DNA of 64,000 bases from an uncultured Flavobacteriaceae bacterium (GTDB taxonomy: Bacteria; Bacteroidota; Bacteroidia; Flavobacteriales; Flavobacteriaceae): positions 400,189 to 464,188 of the forward strand of contig CALSLW010000002.1 of NCBI GenBank assembly GCA_943787295.1. The letters are read 5' to 3'. Below the pieces are notes generated by a model. That model made no database searches and was not told the origin of the DNA. It saw nothing but the letters and a program-made list of their open reading frames with translations. Made by a program: the position numbers and the translations under genes. This document shows, piece by piece, positions 36,500 through 46,503 of this stretch (its first letter is position 1; the number at the start of each line of letters is the position of its first letter).

Positions 36500-37093
36500 A
36501 TGAAAGCTCTTCGCCCCTTGCTTTTTGTTTTTTTTCTTAGCCTTGTACAACAATCTTTTGCACAAAGAGGCGTAAGACTTGCCTATATTGATATGGATGA
36601 AATCCTAGAAAATGTAGAAGAGTATAAAACAGCTAGTACCCTCTTAGACAAAAATGTTGCCACTTGGAAAAAAGATATAGAGCTCAAAAAAATGGAGCTT
36701 AAAGGAAGAGAAGAGCAAATGCAGGCAGAAAAAGTATTGTTAACGCAAGAATTGATTGAGGACCGAAAAGAAGAACTTACTATTTTTCGTTCAGAAATTA
36801 TTGACTTGCAAACAAAGTACTTTGGGCCTAAAGGAGACTATATCCAGCAAAAGAATAACATTTTAAAACCAATACAAGACCGCGTACTTTCAATTGTGCG
36901 TAAAATCGCACAAGAAAAAAAGTATGATTTTGTATTTGATCGCTCTTCAGACTTGGTTATGCTATATTCCACAAAAAATTACGATATTAGCAACTTAGTT
37001 TTGCAACGTATTAATACGCAAGAGCGAATTAAAGCGAGAAAGAAACAAATTGAAGAACGTAAAGCTCAAATTGAGCAACGAAAAAAAAATTAA
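36500..37093 (+). CDS. OmpH/Skp family periplasmic chaperone
   Basis: A 197-residue protein: signal peptide (LSLVQQSFAQ), then RLAYIDMDEILENVEEYKTA, a long charged coiled coil (about 50-115), the conserved PIQDRVLSIVRKIAQEKKYDFVFD region, and a lysine/glutamate-rich helix at the C-terminus (KARKKQIEERKAQIEQRKKN). Skp-like trimers carry unfolded outer membrane proteins across the periplasm to BamA. It lies directly after bamA and before a second ompH, so it belongs to the same assembly cluster. The basic C-terminal tail is absent from the second copy. Confidence 0.9.
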   Translation: MKALRPLLFVFFLSLVQQSFAQRGVRLAYIDMDEILENVEEYKTASTLLDKNVATWKKDIELKKMELKGREEQMQAEKVLLTQELIEDRKEELTIFRSEIIDLQTKYFGPKGDYIQQKNNILKPIQDRVLSIVRKIAQEKKYDFVFDRSSDLVMLYSTKNYDISNLVLQRINTQERIKARKKQIEERKAQIEQRKKN

Positions 37094-37114
37094 ACACGAC
37101 TAATTAATCTAATA

Positions 37115-37621
37115 ATGAAAAACCTAAAATCACTTTTTATTGCCATAATTATGGCACTCCCAATGACTTTTTCTTATGCGCAATCTAAAGTTGCTCATAT
37201 TGACACTCAAAAACTTATTGGTGAAATGCCTGAGGTAATTGCTGCACAAAAACAATTGGAGCAATTAGAAAAAACCTACGCTACAGAAATTGAGAACACT
37301 TATAAAGAGTTCCAAACTAAAGCACAATCTTATTCTGCTGATGCTGCTAATCAAACTGACGTAACGAATCAAGCGCGTCAAAAAGAATTAGAAACTATGC
37401 AACAGAACATCAACCAATACAGAGAAACAGCTGCACAAGACTTACAGAAAAAGCAAGTCGAAATGATGCGCCCTTTGTACGACAAAGCAAGAGTTGCTAT
37501 TGAAAAAGTAGCTGCTGGACAAGGTTTTGATTATGTACTTGATGCTTCTGCTGGAGGAAGCGTTATCATGGCCAAAGGAAAAGACTTAATGGCTGATGTT
37601 AAAGCTGAGTTAGGATTTTAA
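37115..37621 (+). CDS. OmpH/Skp family periplasmic chaperone, second copy
   Basis: A 168-residue paralog of the preceding gene with a signal peptide (MTFSYAQ), VAHIDTQKLIGEMPE at the N-terminus, a coiled coil (about 40-110) and the C-terminal KVAAGQGFDYVLDASAGGSV strand that closes the trimer body. It acts with BamA as a periplasmic chaperone. A hairpin terminator follows 21 bases downstream, ending the bamA-ompH block. Confidence 0.92.
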   Translation: MKNLKSLFIAIIMALPMTFSYAQSKVAHIDTQKLIGEMPEVIAAQKQLEQLEKTYATEIENTYKEFQTKAQSYSADAANQTDVTNQARQKELETMQQNINQYRETAAQDLQKKQVEMMRPLYDKARVAIEKVAAGQGFDYVLDASAGGSVIMAKGKDLMADVKAELGF

Positions 37622-37641
37622 TTCAACCGTTAATCTAATAT

Positions 37642-37672
37642 AAAGTCACTTAGTTATAAGTGGCTTTTTTTT
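37642..37672 (+). terminator. Intrinsic terminator after the second ompH gene
   Basis: Stem AAAGTCACTTA / TAAGTGGCTTT (one G-T pair) with loop GTTA, then nine T. It ends only 4 bases before the murI ATG, so murI would need readthrough or a promoter within the hairpin region. Confidence 0.8.
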
Positions 37673-37676
37673 TACC

Positions 37677-38447
37677 ATGAAACGACCCATAGGCTTTTTT
37701 GATTCAGGTATTGGAGGGATGAGTTTACTCCCTGCAGTTGAAGCGTTACTTCCTCAAGAAAGTATTTGTTATATCGCAGATCATGCCTATTCTCCCTATG
37801 GTGATAAACCACTTGATGTTGTCTTAAATAGGGCTAGAGAGATCACTAAGAAACTTATTGAACTTGATTGCAAGCTTATTGTCCTAGCCTGCAACACTGC
37901 TACAACACAAATTATCGATCAATTAAGGGCAGAATTCCCTTTGTCTTTTGTGGGGATTGAACCTGCCATTAAACCAGCTGCACTTGCGACAGAAACAGGA
38001 AAAGTAGGGGTCTTAGCTACAAAAGGCACTTTAGATAGTGAACTCTTTCACCAAAGTGTGAAGGACTACGGTAATGAAATTACTATTGTCAAGCAAATCG
38101 GTAAAGGTTTAGTCGATTGTGTCGAGGAGGGTAAAAGAGAAGATCAACAGACAAGGATGTTGTTAGAGTCTTATTTAAACCCTATGATAGCAGAAGGAAT
38201 AGATACACTTGTTTTAGGATGTACTCATTACCCTTTCTTAATCCATACGATTGAACAAATCCTTCCTTCAAGTGTACGGGTAATTGACAATAGCCAGGCT
38301 ATTGCAAATCAAATTAAACGCTTGCTTAAAAACGAAAAAAATTTAGCAACAAAGGATACCGAGAAACAACTGTATTTCTTTTCTACCCAAAAAGAAAATA
38401 ACTTAGCCTTATTTACTTCTGCTCCGGTGGAGTACCTTCCGCTTTAA
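37677..38447 (+). CDS. murI: Glutamate racemase
   Basis: A 256-residue racemase providing D-glutamate for peptidoglycan. The two catalytic cysteines are in LACNTATT and LGCTHYPFL, and the N-terminus GFFDSGIGGMSLLPAVEALL is standard. It follows the bamA-ompH cluster but begins right after a terminator. Its last 35 bases overlap the convergent carbonic anhydrase-like gene. Confidence 0.95.
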   Translation: MKRPIGFFDSGIGGMSLLPAVEALLPQESICYIADHAYSPYGDKPLDVVLNRAREITKKLIELDCKLIVLACNTATTQIIDQLRAEFPLSFVGIEPAIKPAALATETGKVGVLATKGTLDSELFHQSVKDYGNEITIVKQIGKGLVDCVEEGKREDQQTRMLLESYLNPMIAEGIDTLVLGCTHYPFLIHTIEQILPSSVRVIDNSQAIANQIKRLLKNEKNLATKDTEKQLYFFSTQKENNLALFTSAPVEYLPL

Positions 38448-38949
38448 ACCAACCGGAATACATTAAATAATTTTGGGCGATTCTTTCAATCTCTCCTTTT
38501 TGTAAGGATGGATCAACATCTTTTATCTTTTTAGCAGGAATCCCCGCATAAATAGCCCCTTCTTCGACAATAGTCCCTTGAGTAACAACACTCCCAGCAG
38601 CAATAATACTATTTGATTGTATAACACAATTATCCATAACAATACTTCCCATACCGATGAGCACGCGATCGTGTAAAGTACAACCGTGAACAATTGCGTT
38701 GTGCCCTATAGAAACATCATTCCCGATAGTTGTTCCTGCTTTTTTATAAGTAGCGTGAATTACTGCCCCGTCTTGAATGTTAACTCGATTACCAATGCGA
38801 ATATGGTGTACATCTCCCCTAACCACCGCTTGAAACCATATAGAACATTGATCTCCCATGGTCACTTCTCCTATCAGAGTAGCATTTTCGGCGATAAAAC
38901 AATCTTTTCCCCAACTGGGGGTGAACCCTCGAACTGACTTTATAAGCAT
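38413..38949 (-). CDS. Gamma-carbonic anhydrase family protein (YrdA-like)
   Basis: A 178-residue left-handed beta-helix protein with hexapeptide repeats (about 40-150). The three metal-ligand histidines of the gamma-carbonic anhydrase class are visible in AVIHATYK and SIGHNAIVHG. Family proteins bind zinc or iron; many YrdA/PaaY-like members have weak or no carbonic anhydrase activity, so the enzyme function is uncertain. The 3' end overlaps murI by 35 bases on the opposite strand. Confidence 0.9.
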   Translation of the reverse strand: MLIKSVRGFTPSWGKDCFIAENATLIGEVTMGDQCSIWFQAVVRGDVHHIRIGNRVNIQDGAVIHATYKKAGTTIGNDVSIGHNAIVHGCTLHDRVLIGMGSIVMDNCVIQSNSIIAAGSVVTQGTIVEEGAIYAGIPAKKIKDVDPSLQKGEIERIAQNYLMYSGWFKAEGTPPEQK

Positions 38950-39015
38950 AACATTAATTTGAAGAAAGGTAAAAAATGATTCTGTTTAAAACCATCTCTT
39001 GAAGAGACTTTTATG

Positions 39016-39023
39016 TAATTTTG
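39016..39023 (+). promoter_or_regulatory. Promoter -7 element for the NifU-type gene
   Basis: TAATTTTG is a TAnnTTTG match, 11 bases before the ATG at 39035. It supports that ATG over the upstream in-frame TTG at 38999. Confidence 0.55.
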
Positions 39024-39034
39024 AAAAAAAAAGA

Positions 39035-39928
39035 ATGAGCCATTTTATTGTTACCCCCTTTATCAAGAACGATAACAAATTCGCGTTATTTACTGTGAAT
39101 GCTTCTTTTGGTGTAAAAGAAAATAAAACCTTTAATTCTGTAGAAGACGCAAAAGACTTTCCGCTGGTACAGCAAATGTTTTATTTACCTTTTGTCAAGT
39201 CTGTTGAATTAATGGACAATGGCTTAGCCCTAGAACGCTTTGATATTTTAGATTGGAAAGATGTGATTGACGAAGTAGGTCAAGAGATCCAAAAATACTT
39301 GAACGATGGAGGAAAAGTAACTGAAGCGTCTGACCTTAAAAAGGTTCCGGTGACTGTGTATGCAGAAAGTACTCCCAATCCCAGCGTAATGAAGTTTGTG
39401 GCAAACAAGATGTTAGTTGATGCCGTTTTTGAATTCAAATCTATCGAAGACACCTCAACTGCTCCTCTAGCAGCAGCACTCTTTCAATTTCCATTTGTAA
39501 AAGAAGTTTTTCTTGATACCAATTATATTTCGATCAATAAAAAAGAAGAGATAGAATGGGAAACCATCGTGATGGAAGTAAGAGAGTTTATCCGCGCTTA
39601 TATTGAAGACGGGAAAACGATTGTTACTTTGGCTTCGCCATCAAAAGAAACTTTTTCTTCTAGTGCAACTCCTTTAGAGGATCTTGACGAAACATCTCAA
39701 GAAATTGTAAAGATTATCGAAGATTATATAAAACCCGCAGTCGCATCTGACGGGGGGAATATCCTTTTTGACAACTATAATACCGAAGACAAATCGGTTC
39801 AAGTGGTCTTGCAAGGAGCGTGCAGTGGTTGTCCTTCTTCTACCATTACTTTGAAGAATGGGATCGAAACCATGCTCAAAGAAATGCTTCCTGGGAAAGT
39901 AGCTACGGTTACAGCACTCAATGGCTAA
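39035..39928 (+). CDS. NifU family iron-sulfur cluster carrier with two Nfu-N-like domains
   Basis: A 297-residue protein from the ATG at 39035. Residues about 1-95 and 105-205 are two related domains of the Nfu N-terminal type; only the second keeps the typical [15 protein letters not shown] motif, while the first is divergent. The C-terminal NifU domain (about 220-297) has the cluster-binding C-x-x-C in [13 protein letters not shown]. It would carry iron-sulfur clusters to apo-enzymes in the cytosol. The next gene overlaps it by 8 bases. Confidence 0.88.
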   Translation: MSHFIVTPFIKNDNKFALFTVNASFGVKENKTFNSVEDAKDFPLVQQMFYLPFVKSVELMDNGLALERFDILDWKDVIDEVGQEIQKYLNDGGKVTEASDLKKVPVTVYAESTPNPSVMKFVANKMLVDAVFEFKSIEDTSTAPLAAALFQFPFVKEVFLDTNYISINKKEEIEWETIVMEVREFIRAYIEDGKTIVTLASPSKETFSSSATPLEDLDETSQEIVKIIEDYIKPAVASDGGNILFDNYNTEDKSVQVVLQGACSGCPSSTITLKNGIETMLKEMLPGKVATVTALNG

Positions 39929-41939
39929 GGGGCCTTCTTCAAAAAAAAATGTACTTGCTCATGCGCAAAGTCCCTACCTTTTGCAGCATGTAAACAATCC
40001 GGTAGATTGGTTTCCATGGGAAGAAGCACAGCTTGAAAAAGCACAAAAAGAAAACAAACTTGTCATTATTAGTATTGGGTATGCAGCCTGTCACTGGTGC
40101 CATGTAATGGAGCATGAATCCTTTGAAGACGAAGCAGTTGCTAACTTGATGAACAATCATTTTGTAAGCATTAAAGTCGATCGAGAAGAACGTCCAGATA
40201 TTGATCACATCTATATGCAGGCACTTCAAATTCTTACAGGTCAAGGCGGCTGGCCATTAAACATCGTTGCGCTACCAGATGGTCGTCCCGTGTGGGGAGG
40301 TACCTATTTCCCAAAAGCGCAGTGGATGGATTATCTCCAGCAAATTGTTAGCCTTCATCAAAAAGAGCCACAGCGATTACTCGACTATGCCAACCATCTT
40401 GAAAAAGGAATGCAACAACTTGAGCTAGAGAAAAGCAAGGACGAACTCGACTTAGTAAAAGAAGATCTCGAAAAAACCCTTTCGCTTTTTAATGCTAAAC
40501 TCGATCTTAAATACGGGGGATTAGTAGGCGCGCCAAAGTTTATGATGCCCACACTAATCGACCTTTTTCTTTCTACTACTCCATTAGAAAAACACGCCCA
40601 TTTCACCCTAGAAAAAATTGCGCTAGGGGGTGTCTTTGACTTAATCGGTGGTGGATTTTCGCGTTATGCTGTGGACGAAAAATGGCATGTACCACACTTT
40701 GAAAAAATGGGCTATGACAACGGGCAACTACTCTATAGCTATAGTAGTGCTTATGAGGCAAAGCCAAATGAATTATACAAGGAAGTGGTCGATAAAACGA
40801 TTGCCTTTCTCCTAAGGGAGTTAAGCGCCCCAGAAGGGGGCTTTTATGCCGCACTAGACGCAGATAGCCTAGACGAGCAAAAACAGCTCACAGAAGGCGC
40901 ATATTATGTGTGGACGATTAAAGAGCTAGAAGCTTTGGGGCTTTTAGCGGAAGAACATTTTAGTGCATATTTTGGCATAAACGAAGATGGCTATTGGGAA
41001 AAGGATCAATATGTTTTTTATAGAAAAAAATCCCTTGACCACTATATTGAAGAAAATCAATTAGACGCATCTTTTAAAACTAAAGTAGCGCAATGGGAAC
41101 AACTGCTAACTAATACACGTGATAAAAGATCCTACCCTCGCCTTGATGATAAAATTATCTGCTCTTGGAATGCTTTAATAGGAAGAGGTTTATTGAAGGC
41201 GGCAAAAGTTTGGGAGAATGATCACTATTTCAGCCTTTCTAAAAAACACTTAGTTTTTATAGAAGACTATTTTCTTCGTAAAGACGGGGGGCTGTATCGC
41301 CTCAATAAAGCGACAGCTGACCCAGTCAATGGTTTTCTTGAAGATTATTGTCATCTTATCGCCTATTATCTCGATGCCTATGAAGTCTTTTTTGATCCCT
41401 TTTTTCTAGAAAAAGCGGCTAAATTAATTCACTACTGCAACACCCACTTCAAGACAGACACAGCAGCTTTATTTCAATTTGCTGAAGAAGAAAAACTAAT
41501 CCTTCAAACAAAAGAAGTCAACGACAATGTTATCCCTTCATCAAATGCTATAATGGCCGAAAATTTAATGCGAGCTAGTGTTCATTTAGGCAAGATGGAA
41601 TGGCTTTTACAAGCCAAAAAGATGATCGCCCTTGTCGGGAAAGAAATCTTAGACTATCCTAGAGCCTACAGTACCTGGCTAAGACTTGCTTTGAGTCTGC
41701 AAGAAACTAGTATTGAAATTGTAGTTGTGGGACCAAAGGCGATAGCATGGATCAGTGATTTACAAAAATCATATTTGAAAGTAACCCACTGGGCGGCAAG
41801 TAAAACTGCTTCAAATTATCCCCTGTTTAAAGGAAGATTCCAAGAGGGGAAAACATTAATCTATTTGTGTAAAAACAATCAATGCAACTTAGCTTATGCT
41901 TCACTAGAAGAATTTAAAAAGAACGAAGCGCTTAGTTAG
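39921..41939 (+). CDS. Thioredoxin domain-containing protein (DUF255/YyaL family)
   Basis: A 672-residue protein. The N-terminal thioredoxin-like domain (about 1-170) has [19 protein letters not shown] and the C-x-x-C motif in [16 protein letters not shown]; the rest is an (alpha/alpha)6 barrel typical of glycoside hydrolase- or epimerase-like folds. The family is widespread (bacterial YyaL, animal SPATA20); its biochemical role is not settled. It overlaps the NifU-type gene upstream by 8 bases and tsaB at the 3' end by 8 bases. Confidence 0.9.
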   Translation: MAKGPSSKKNVLAHAQSPYLLQHVNNPVDWFPWEEAQLEKAQKENKLVIISIGYAACHWCHVMEHESFEDEAVANLMNNHFVSIKVDREERPDIDHIYMQALQILTGQGGWPLNIVALPDGRPVWGGTYFPKAQWMDYLQQIVSLHQKEPQRLLDYANHLEKGMQQLELEKSKDELDLVKEDLEKTLSLFNAKLDLKYGGLVGAPKFMMPTLIDLFLSTTPLEKHAHFTLEKIALGGVFDLIGGGFSRYAVDEKWHVPHFEKMGYDNGQLLYSYSSAYEAKPNELYKEVVDKTIAFLLRELSAPEGGFYAALDADSLDEQKQLTEGAYYVWTIKELEALGLLAEEHFSAYFGINEDGYWEKDQYVFYRKKSLDHYIEENQLDASFKTKVAQWEQLLTNTRDKRSYPRLDDKIICSWNALIGRGLLKAAKVWENDHYFSLSKKHLVFIEDYFLRKDGGLYRLNKATADPVNGFLEDYCHLIAYYLDAYEVFFDPFFLEKAAKLIHYCNTHFKTDTAALFQFAEEEKLILQTKEVNDNVIPSSNAIMAENLMRASVHLGKMEWLLQAKKMIALVGKEILDYPRAYSTWLRLALSLQETSIEIVVVGPKAIAWISDLQKSYLKVTHWAASKTASNYPLFKGRFQEGKTLIYLCKNNQCNLAYASLEEFKKNEALS

Positions 41940-42612
41940 ATTTTGCAGTATTGCCATAAAAATCTTTTAAATAAAAAGGTTCAAAATAAGCAACGTCTTC
42001 CCATTGCTTCTCTACAAACTTTTTCGTTACAAGGCTCACCATATCACGTGCAGAAGGGACTACTATCTCTGTTTGATAATCAAAGTCATCTCCCACTAAA
42101 ATCGTTTTACACTTTTCTGCTCCACTGCCAATGATCACTTTTTTCCCAGCAGGGAGATCTTCGATCCAATCTGGGGTAATGATTATTGAAGATGTGGGTT
42201 GAACAATAGCATAAGCTGCATCGAGGGTCATGGTAAACACCTCCATTCTTCTGGCATCAATCATGGGTACAATATGTACCCCTTTATCAACTTTGGCTTG
42301 CTGTGCAAGAACTTCAAGAGAATTAACTGTCATTAAGGGAATATCATTAGCATAACAAATCCCTTTAGCCGATGATACCCCTATCCTTAACCCGGTATAA
42401 GAGCCTGGGCCCATACTAACCCCTACTCCAGCAAGAGATTGTATAGCAACTCCTGCCTCTTTTAAAGCAGCTTCAATAAACAAATGGAGGTAATCACTGT
42501 GCCTAAAATCGGGTGCGTTGCTTTCTTTACAGTATAGTAATGCTCCATCTAGGGAAACTGCAACAGAACAATTTGTGGTGGCTGTTTCTATATGTAAAAG
42601 GTATTCTTTCAT
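41932..42612 (-). CDS. tsaB: tRNA threonylcarbamoyladenosine biosynthesis protein TsaB
   Basis: A 226-residue ASKHA-fold protein that, with TsaD and TsaE, places the t6A modification on ANN-decoding tRNAs. Motifs: [16 protein letters not shown] at the N-terminus and [23 protein letters not shown]. It lies 18 bases after the TolC-like gene, the last gene of the exporter operon, so it may be read from that transcript. Confidence 0.93.
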   Translation of the reverse strand: MKEYLLHIETATTNCSVAVSLDGALLYCKESNAPDFRHSDYLHLFIEAALKEAGVAIQSLAGVGVSMGPGSYTGLRIGVSSAKGICYANDIPLMTVNSLEVLAQQAKVDKGVHIVPMIDARRMEVFTMTLDAAYAIVQPTSSIIITPDWIEDLPAGKKVIIGSGAEKCKTILVGDDFDYQTEIVVPSARDMVSLVTKKFVEKQWEDVAYFEPFYLKDFYGNTAKSN

Positions 42613-42630
42613 TAGTCCGTTGCGAAAATT

Positions 42631-44055
42631 TTAAAATTCAAGGGGTATCCCAAAATAGAAATCTAAGACCTTCAATTTAAAGATATAATCATACTTGGCA
42701 CGAACTTCATCAGATACCGCAGCTTCATACCGTTGTTTAATTTGAGAAAAATTAAAAGAATCTAACACTCCCGCATTAAAACGTTTTTGTGCATTTGTAT
42801 AGGTAAGTTTTCGAGCTTCTACCGTACTTTTAGCTGCCTCATAAAATGTAGCCGCGCCTTCAGCATCGTTATATGCTTGATTGATGGTAGCCTCTAGATC
42901 AAGTTGCTGTTGCTCTTTAGTAAACTCTGAACGAGCAAGATTAATCTTATTGCGTTTTACATTATTTTTTGCCCCAAAGGCATTGAAAATAGGAATGTTT
43001 AATTGAATCCCAAAGTTATGTCCATCATTCAATCCCAATTGATCTGCAATAGGTAAAGGATCAACTATTTCTCTTCCTTCAACACGGGTATTGACTACTT
43101 CTCCAGACCCTCTAACAAATCCAATAGGAACATCTGTAAACTCTCCTGTCCCTTGAATCCTATCTGCATAAGATAAACGTGTGCTGTAGCCATAAAATGC
43201 TCTTAAAGAGGGTTGCAAAGTTCCTTTGGCTAATTTTAAATCTGTTTCTGCTATGGCGACATTTGTCTCTGCTAATTTGATATCATTACGAAAGGTTAAG
43301 GCCTTTTCAAATATCTTTTTTGGGGACTCTTTCATGACTTCAGAAAAAGGAACATCTAGATCCACCATTTCAATGTCAAAATTTTCATAATCTGTAATCA
43401 ACAATAATTGCGCAAGATTGATTTTTGCTAAACGCAAGGTGTTTTCTGCTTGTACAACGACTTGCTTTTGGGTCGCAATATTTGCCTCTAACTCATAAAC
43501 ATCCCCAAGGGTTAAAACCCCAGCTTTGATTAATTCTTTTGAACGACTTAGCTCTACTTCAGATACTTCTAACTGAGCTTGTTGCACCCCTAGAATTTCT
43601 TTATTAAACATAATTTGTAGAAAACCATTTGCCACTAATAAGGAGATATCATCACTAATGTCTGCTAATTGATATTGACTAGCAAGTAAGGCTAAATTAG
43701 CGCGGTGTAGCTGGTTAAAATTTTGCTTTCCTTTATAGATATCTAAACCTAGATTAACCCCTCCAGAGGAGAACTGTGTGGTCACGTTTTCTAACAATCC
43801 TGTAGTAATGTTCTGGTTAAGACCTATGTTCCAAGAGTGATTTGCACTTGCATTTACACTAGGTAAAAAACTGGCAAAAGCAGAAAGTTTATCTAACTCT
43901 GCATTTGCATAGTTCAACTCATTTTGCTTAATGGTGATGTTCTTTTCTAAAGCTAGTATAACACACTCTTCTAATGTCCATTGCTTTGTTTGGGCATAAA
44001 GGACAGTCCCTAAAGATAAAAGGACCAACGTAAAATAATAGGATACTTTTTTCAT
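42631..44055 (-). CDS. TolC family outer membrane efflux protein
   Basis: A 474-residue outer membrane channel: signal peptide (SLGTVLYAQ), the TolC repeat start WTLEECVILALEKN, and two helical repeats with long coiled coils (KQVVVQAENTLRLAKINLAQ). It forms a tube from the periplasmic adaptor through the outer membrane. It is the fifth gene of the ABC export operon and starts 8 bases after the adaptor gene. Confidence 0.93.
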   Translation of the reverse strand: MKKVSYYFTLVLLSLGTVLYAQTKQWTLEECVILALEKNITIKQNELNYANAELDKLSAFASFLPSVNASANHSWNIGLNQNITTGLLENVTTQFSSGGVNLGLDIYKGKQNFNQLHRANLALLASQYQLADISDDISLLVANGFLQIMFNKEILGVQQAQLEVSEVELSRSKELIKAGVLTLGDVYELEANIATQKQVVVQAENTLRLAKINLAQLLLITDYENFDIEMVDLDVPFSEVMKESPKKIFEKALTFRNDIKLAETNVAIAETDLKLAKGTLQPSLRAFYGYSTRLSYADRIQGTGEFTDVPIGFVRGSGEVVNTRVEGREIVDPLPIADQLGLNDGHNFGIQLNIPIFNAFGAKNNVKRNKINLARSEFTKEQQQLDLEATINQAYNDAEGAATFYEAAKSTVEARKLTYTNAQKRFNAGVLDSFNFSQIKQRYEAAVSDEVRAKYDYIFKLKVLDFYFGIPLEF

Positions 44056-44063
44056 GTGATTAT

Positions 44064-45200
44064 TTATTCTTGATCCTCTTCCTCTGATTCGTCTTCTCCG
44101 ATCTTTTTATCTTCGGTTTTATTCCAAACTTTGATTTTATCTTCTATTGTAATTCCTGAGACAATTTCTACATTAATACCGTCTGAAATTCCTATCTCAA
44201 TATCTTTACGCTCGAATTTTTGCTCATCAATTTGAATTTCAACATAGGGTTTTTCTGTGTCTTTATCAAACTGTAATAAAGCTTCTGATATAGCGAGGAT
44301 ACTATCTTTTCTTTCTAAAATTAAAGAAGCGTTTGCGCTGTATCCAGCTCGGACAAAAAAGTCATTGTCAAGGGTAACATCACCTTCAATTTTAAATTGA
44401 ACTGCTCCTTGTTCTTCATTCCCTTTAGGGGCAATAAACTTTAATTTAGCGTCAAATTCTTTGTCTTGAATAGCACCAAGGCTCACTGTTAAGGGCATCC
44501 CGATAACGAGTTTCCCTACTTCGGCTTCGTCTACTTTACCTTCAAAGATCATTTTCTTTAAATCAGCGATAATCGCAATGGTAGTTCCCGCGTTAAAAGA
44601 GTTACTTTCAATCACTTGATCTCCTTCTTTGACGGGCAGTTCTAAGACGGTACCTGCTACAGTTGCTCTAACATTTGTATTGGCAGAGGCAGATCCACCA
44701 GCAGAACCTAGCTTAATGATTTCAAAATCACTCTGCGCATTATTTACGTCTTGCTTTGCACGGTTGAAATTGAGTTCTACAGTTTGAAACTCTTGCTGAG
44801 AAATAATTTCTTGTTCAAAAAGGGTCTTATTACGATTGTATTCGATTTGAGCGTTTTTCAGCACAATTTTAGCATTGGCTAAACGACCTTTGGCACTGTT
44901 TAACTGGCCTTCGTCTGCTACAACCTTAATTTTTGCTAGCAAATCACCTTCATTGACAAAATCTCCTTCTTCAACATAAAGCGCTTGAAGGATTCCTTGA
45001 ACTTGAGGTTTAACTTCTACTTCATCTTCTGGGACTACTTTGCCAGTAGCGACAGTTTTTTCTTCGATGGAAGTGATTAAAGCCGTTTCAGTTTCGTAGC
45101 TAATAGATGCTTTGCTATTAGATTTGATGAAGTAGGCTGCTGCGAATAATACACCAAAAACAACTATGGCAATGATTAAATAACGGACAATTTTATTCAT
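44064..45200 (-). CDS. HlyD/MacA family periplasmic adaptor
   Basis: A 378-residue membrane-fusion protein. One N-terminal membrane helix (about 5-25), a lipoyl-like half motif (VEVKPQVQGILQALYVEEGD), a coiled-coil hairpin (about 85-160), then beta-barrel and membrane-proximal domains, ending in a strongly acidic tail (EDESEEEDQE). It links the ABC permeases to the TolC-like protein. Related to MacA; the substrate could be a macrolide, lipid or peptide and cannot be told. Confidence 0.92.
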   Translation of the reverse strand: MNKIVRYLIIAIVVFGVLFAAAYFIKSNSKASISYETETALITSIEEKTVATGKVVPEDEVEVKPQVQGILQALYVEEGDFVNEGDLLAKIKVVADEGQLNSAKGRLANAKIVLKNAQIEYNRNKTLFEQEIISQQEFQTVELNFNRAKQDVNNAQSDFEIIKLGSAGGSASANTNVRATVAGTVLELPVKEGDQVIESNSFNAGTTIAIIADLKKMIFEGKVDEAEVGKLVIGMPLTVSLGAIQDKEFDAKLKFIAPKGNEEQGAVQFKIEGDVTLDNDFFVRAGYSANASLILERKDSILAISEALLQFDKDTEKPYVEIQIDEQKFERKDIEIGISDGINVEIVSGITIEDKIKVWNKTEDKKIGEDESEEEDQE

Positions 45201-45225
45201 AATATGGGTTCAATTAATTTTTATT

Positions 45226-46503
45226 TTATTCTTCTCTTAATGCGTCAATTGGTTTAATACTAACGGCTCTTTGCGCTGGGATTAAACCGATGAGTGTTCC
45301 TAAACTAACCATAATGGCTAAAGCTCCTAATACAAAGGAAATAGGCACGGTGGGGTTCGTATAAGGGAAATCTTCAAGGTTGGCTGTTCCAGCGTTAATC
45401 CCAGCTAGTACAAAGGCTCCTAATACAATCCCAAAAATTCCTGCAACTGTAGTCAAAAAGACCGATTCTAAAATGATCTGCATGCGAACTTCAGCCGGAG
45501 TTGCTCCTAGGGCTCTTCTTACCCCTAATTCTTTAGTGCGTTCTTTGACAGAAATCAATAAAATGTTTCCAATCCCAATGACCCCTGCAATAATCGTAGC
45601 AATACCAACTATGAGGGATAAAAAGGTCATTCCTCTAGCAAATCCCATAATGCGGTTAAATACTTCTCCTAGGTTAAAAGAACCAAAGGCTCTTTCGTCT
45701 TTTGGGCTTACTCGGTGGATGCGTTTTAATGTTTGCTTGACATCTTTCTCAACTTGAATAACGTCTGCGTCGTCATAGGCGGCGATGGTGAACCATTCGA
45801 CGTTTTCTCCTGTATTGTATAATTTTCTAAAAGTGGCAAAGGGGATGAAAACATCACCATCACTTTCAAAACCACCACCTTGCACATATTTATGCACGCC
45901 GATTATTTGAAAATAAATATCATCAATGCGCACAAATTTCCCTACGGGTTCTTCGTCTGCTTCAAATAACTCTTTTTGAGTTCGCTCTCCAATCACGCAT
46001 ACTTTACGGGCATCGTCTATGTCTGATTGATTGATAAACCTTCCACCGTTGTAAATCTTTTTTGTAGCAATTTTAGTGTATTCTGGGAAATCCCCATAAA
46101 CATTATAGGTGCCAGATTTAGTCCCTCTTACTATTTGTGAGCCACTGGTTCCGTCAAAAACACCGCGAACATTTCTTGGGGCGATAAATTGTATTTCAGG
46201 AACATTATTGCGTAAGGTCTGTGCGTCTTTTAATTTTAACTGTGGGTTTCTTCCGGTTTTAAAACCTTCATATGGTAGGCTTGTACTTTGAGCCCACACA
46301 AACATAGAATTCATGGCAATGTTTTCAAACTCACGTTCAAAACCGTTATCTAATCCTTTTGCAGATCCAGATAAAGTGATATAAATAAAGATTCCCCATA
46401 AGACACCAATGACGGTAATGATGGTACGCACTTTGTTTTTTTGGATGGAACCAAAAATTTCTTGCCAGGTGTCGCGGTCAAATATGATTTTTAGACTATT
46501 CAT
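45226..46503 (-). CDS. FtsX-like ABC transporter permease (MacB-type, no ATPase domain), second permease
   Basis: A 425-residue permease with the MacB layout: one N-terminal membrane helix (VRTIITVIGVLWGIFIYI), a large periplasmic domain (about 45-290), three C-terminal helices, and the FtsX signature VKERTKELGVRRALGATPAEV. It works as a heterodimer with the permease upstream, whose stop it overlaps by eight bases. Unlike MacB the ATPase is a separate subunit. Confidence 0.92.
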   Translation of the reverse strand: MNSLKIIFDRDTWQEIFGSIQKNKVRTIITVIGVLWGIFIYITLSGSAKGLDNGFEREFENIAMNSMFVWAQSTSLPYEGFKTGRNPQLKLKDAQTLRNNVPEIQFIAPRNVRGVFDGTSGSQIVRGTKSGTYNVYGDFPEYTKIATKKIYNGGRFINQSDIDDARKVCVIGERTQKELFEADEEPVGKFVRIDDIYFQIIGVHKYVQGGGFESDGDVFIPFATFRKLYNTGENVEWFTIAAYDDADVIQVEKDVKQTLKRIHRVSPKDERAFGSFNLGEVFNRIMGFARGMTFLSLIVGIATIIAGVIGIGNILLISVKERTKELGVRRALGATPAEVRMQIILESVFLTTVAGIFGIVLGAFVLAGINAGTANLEDFPYTNPTVPISFVLGALAIMVSLGTLIGLIPAQRAVSIKPIDALREE

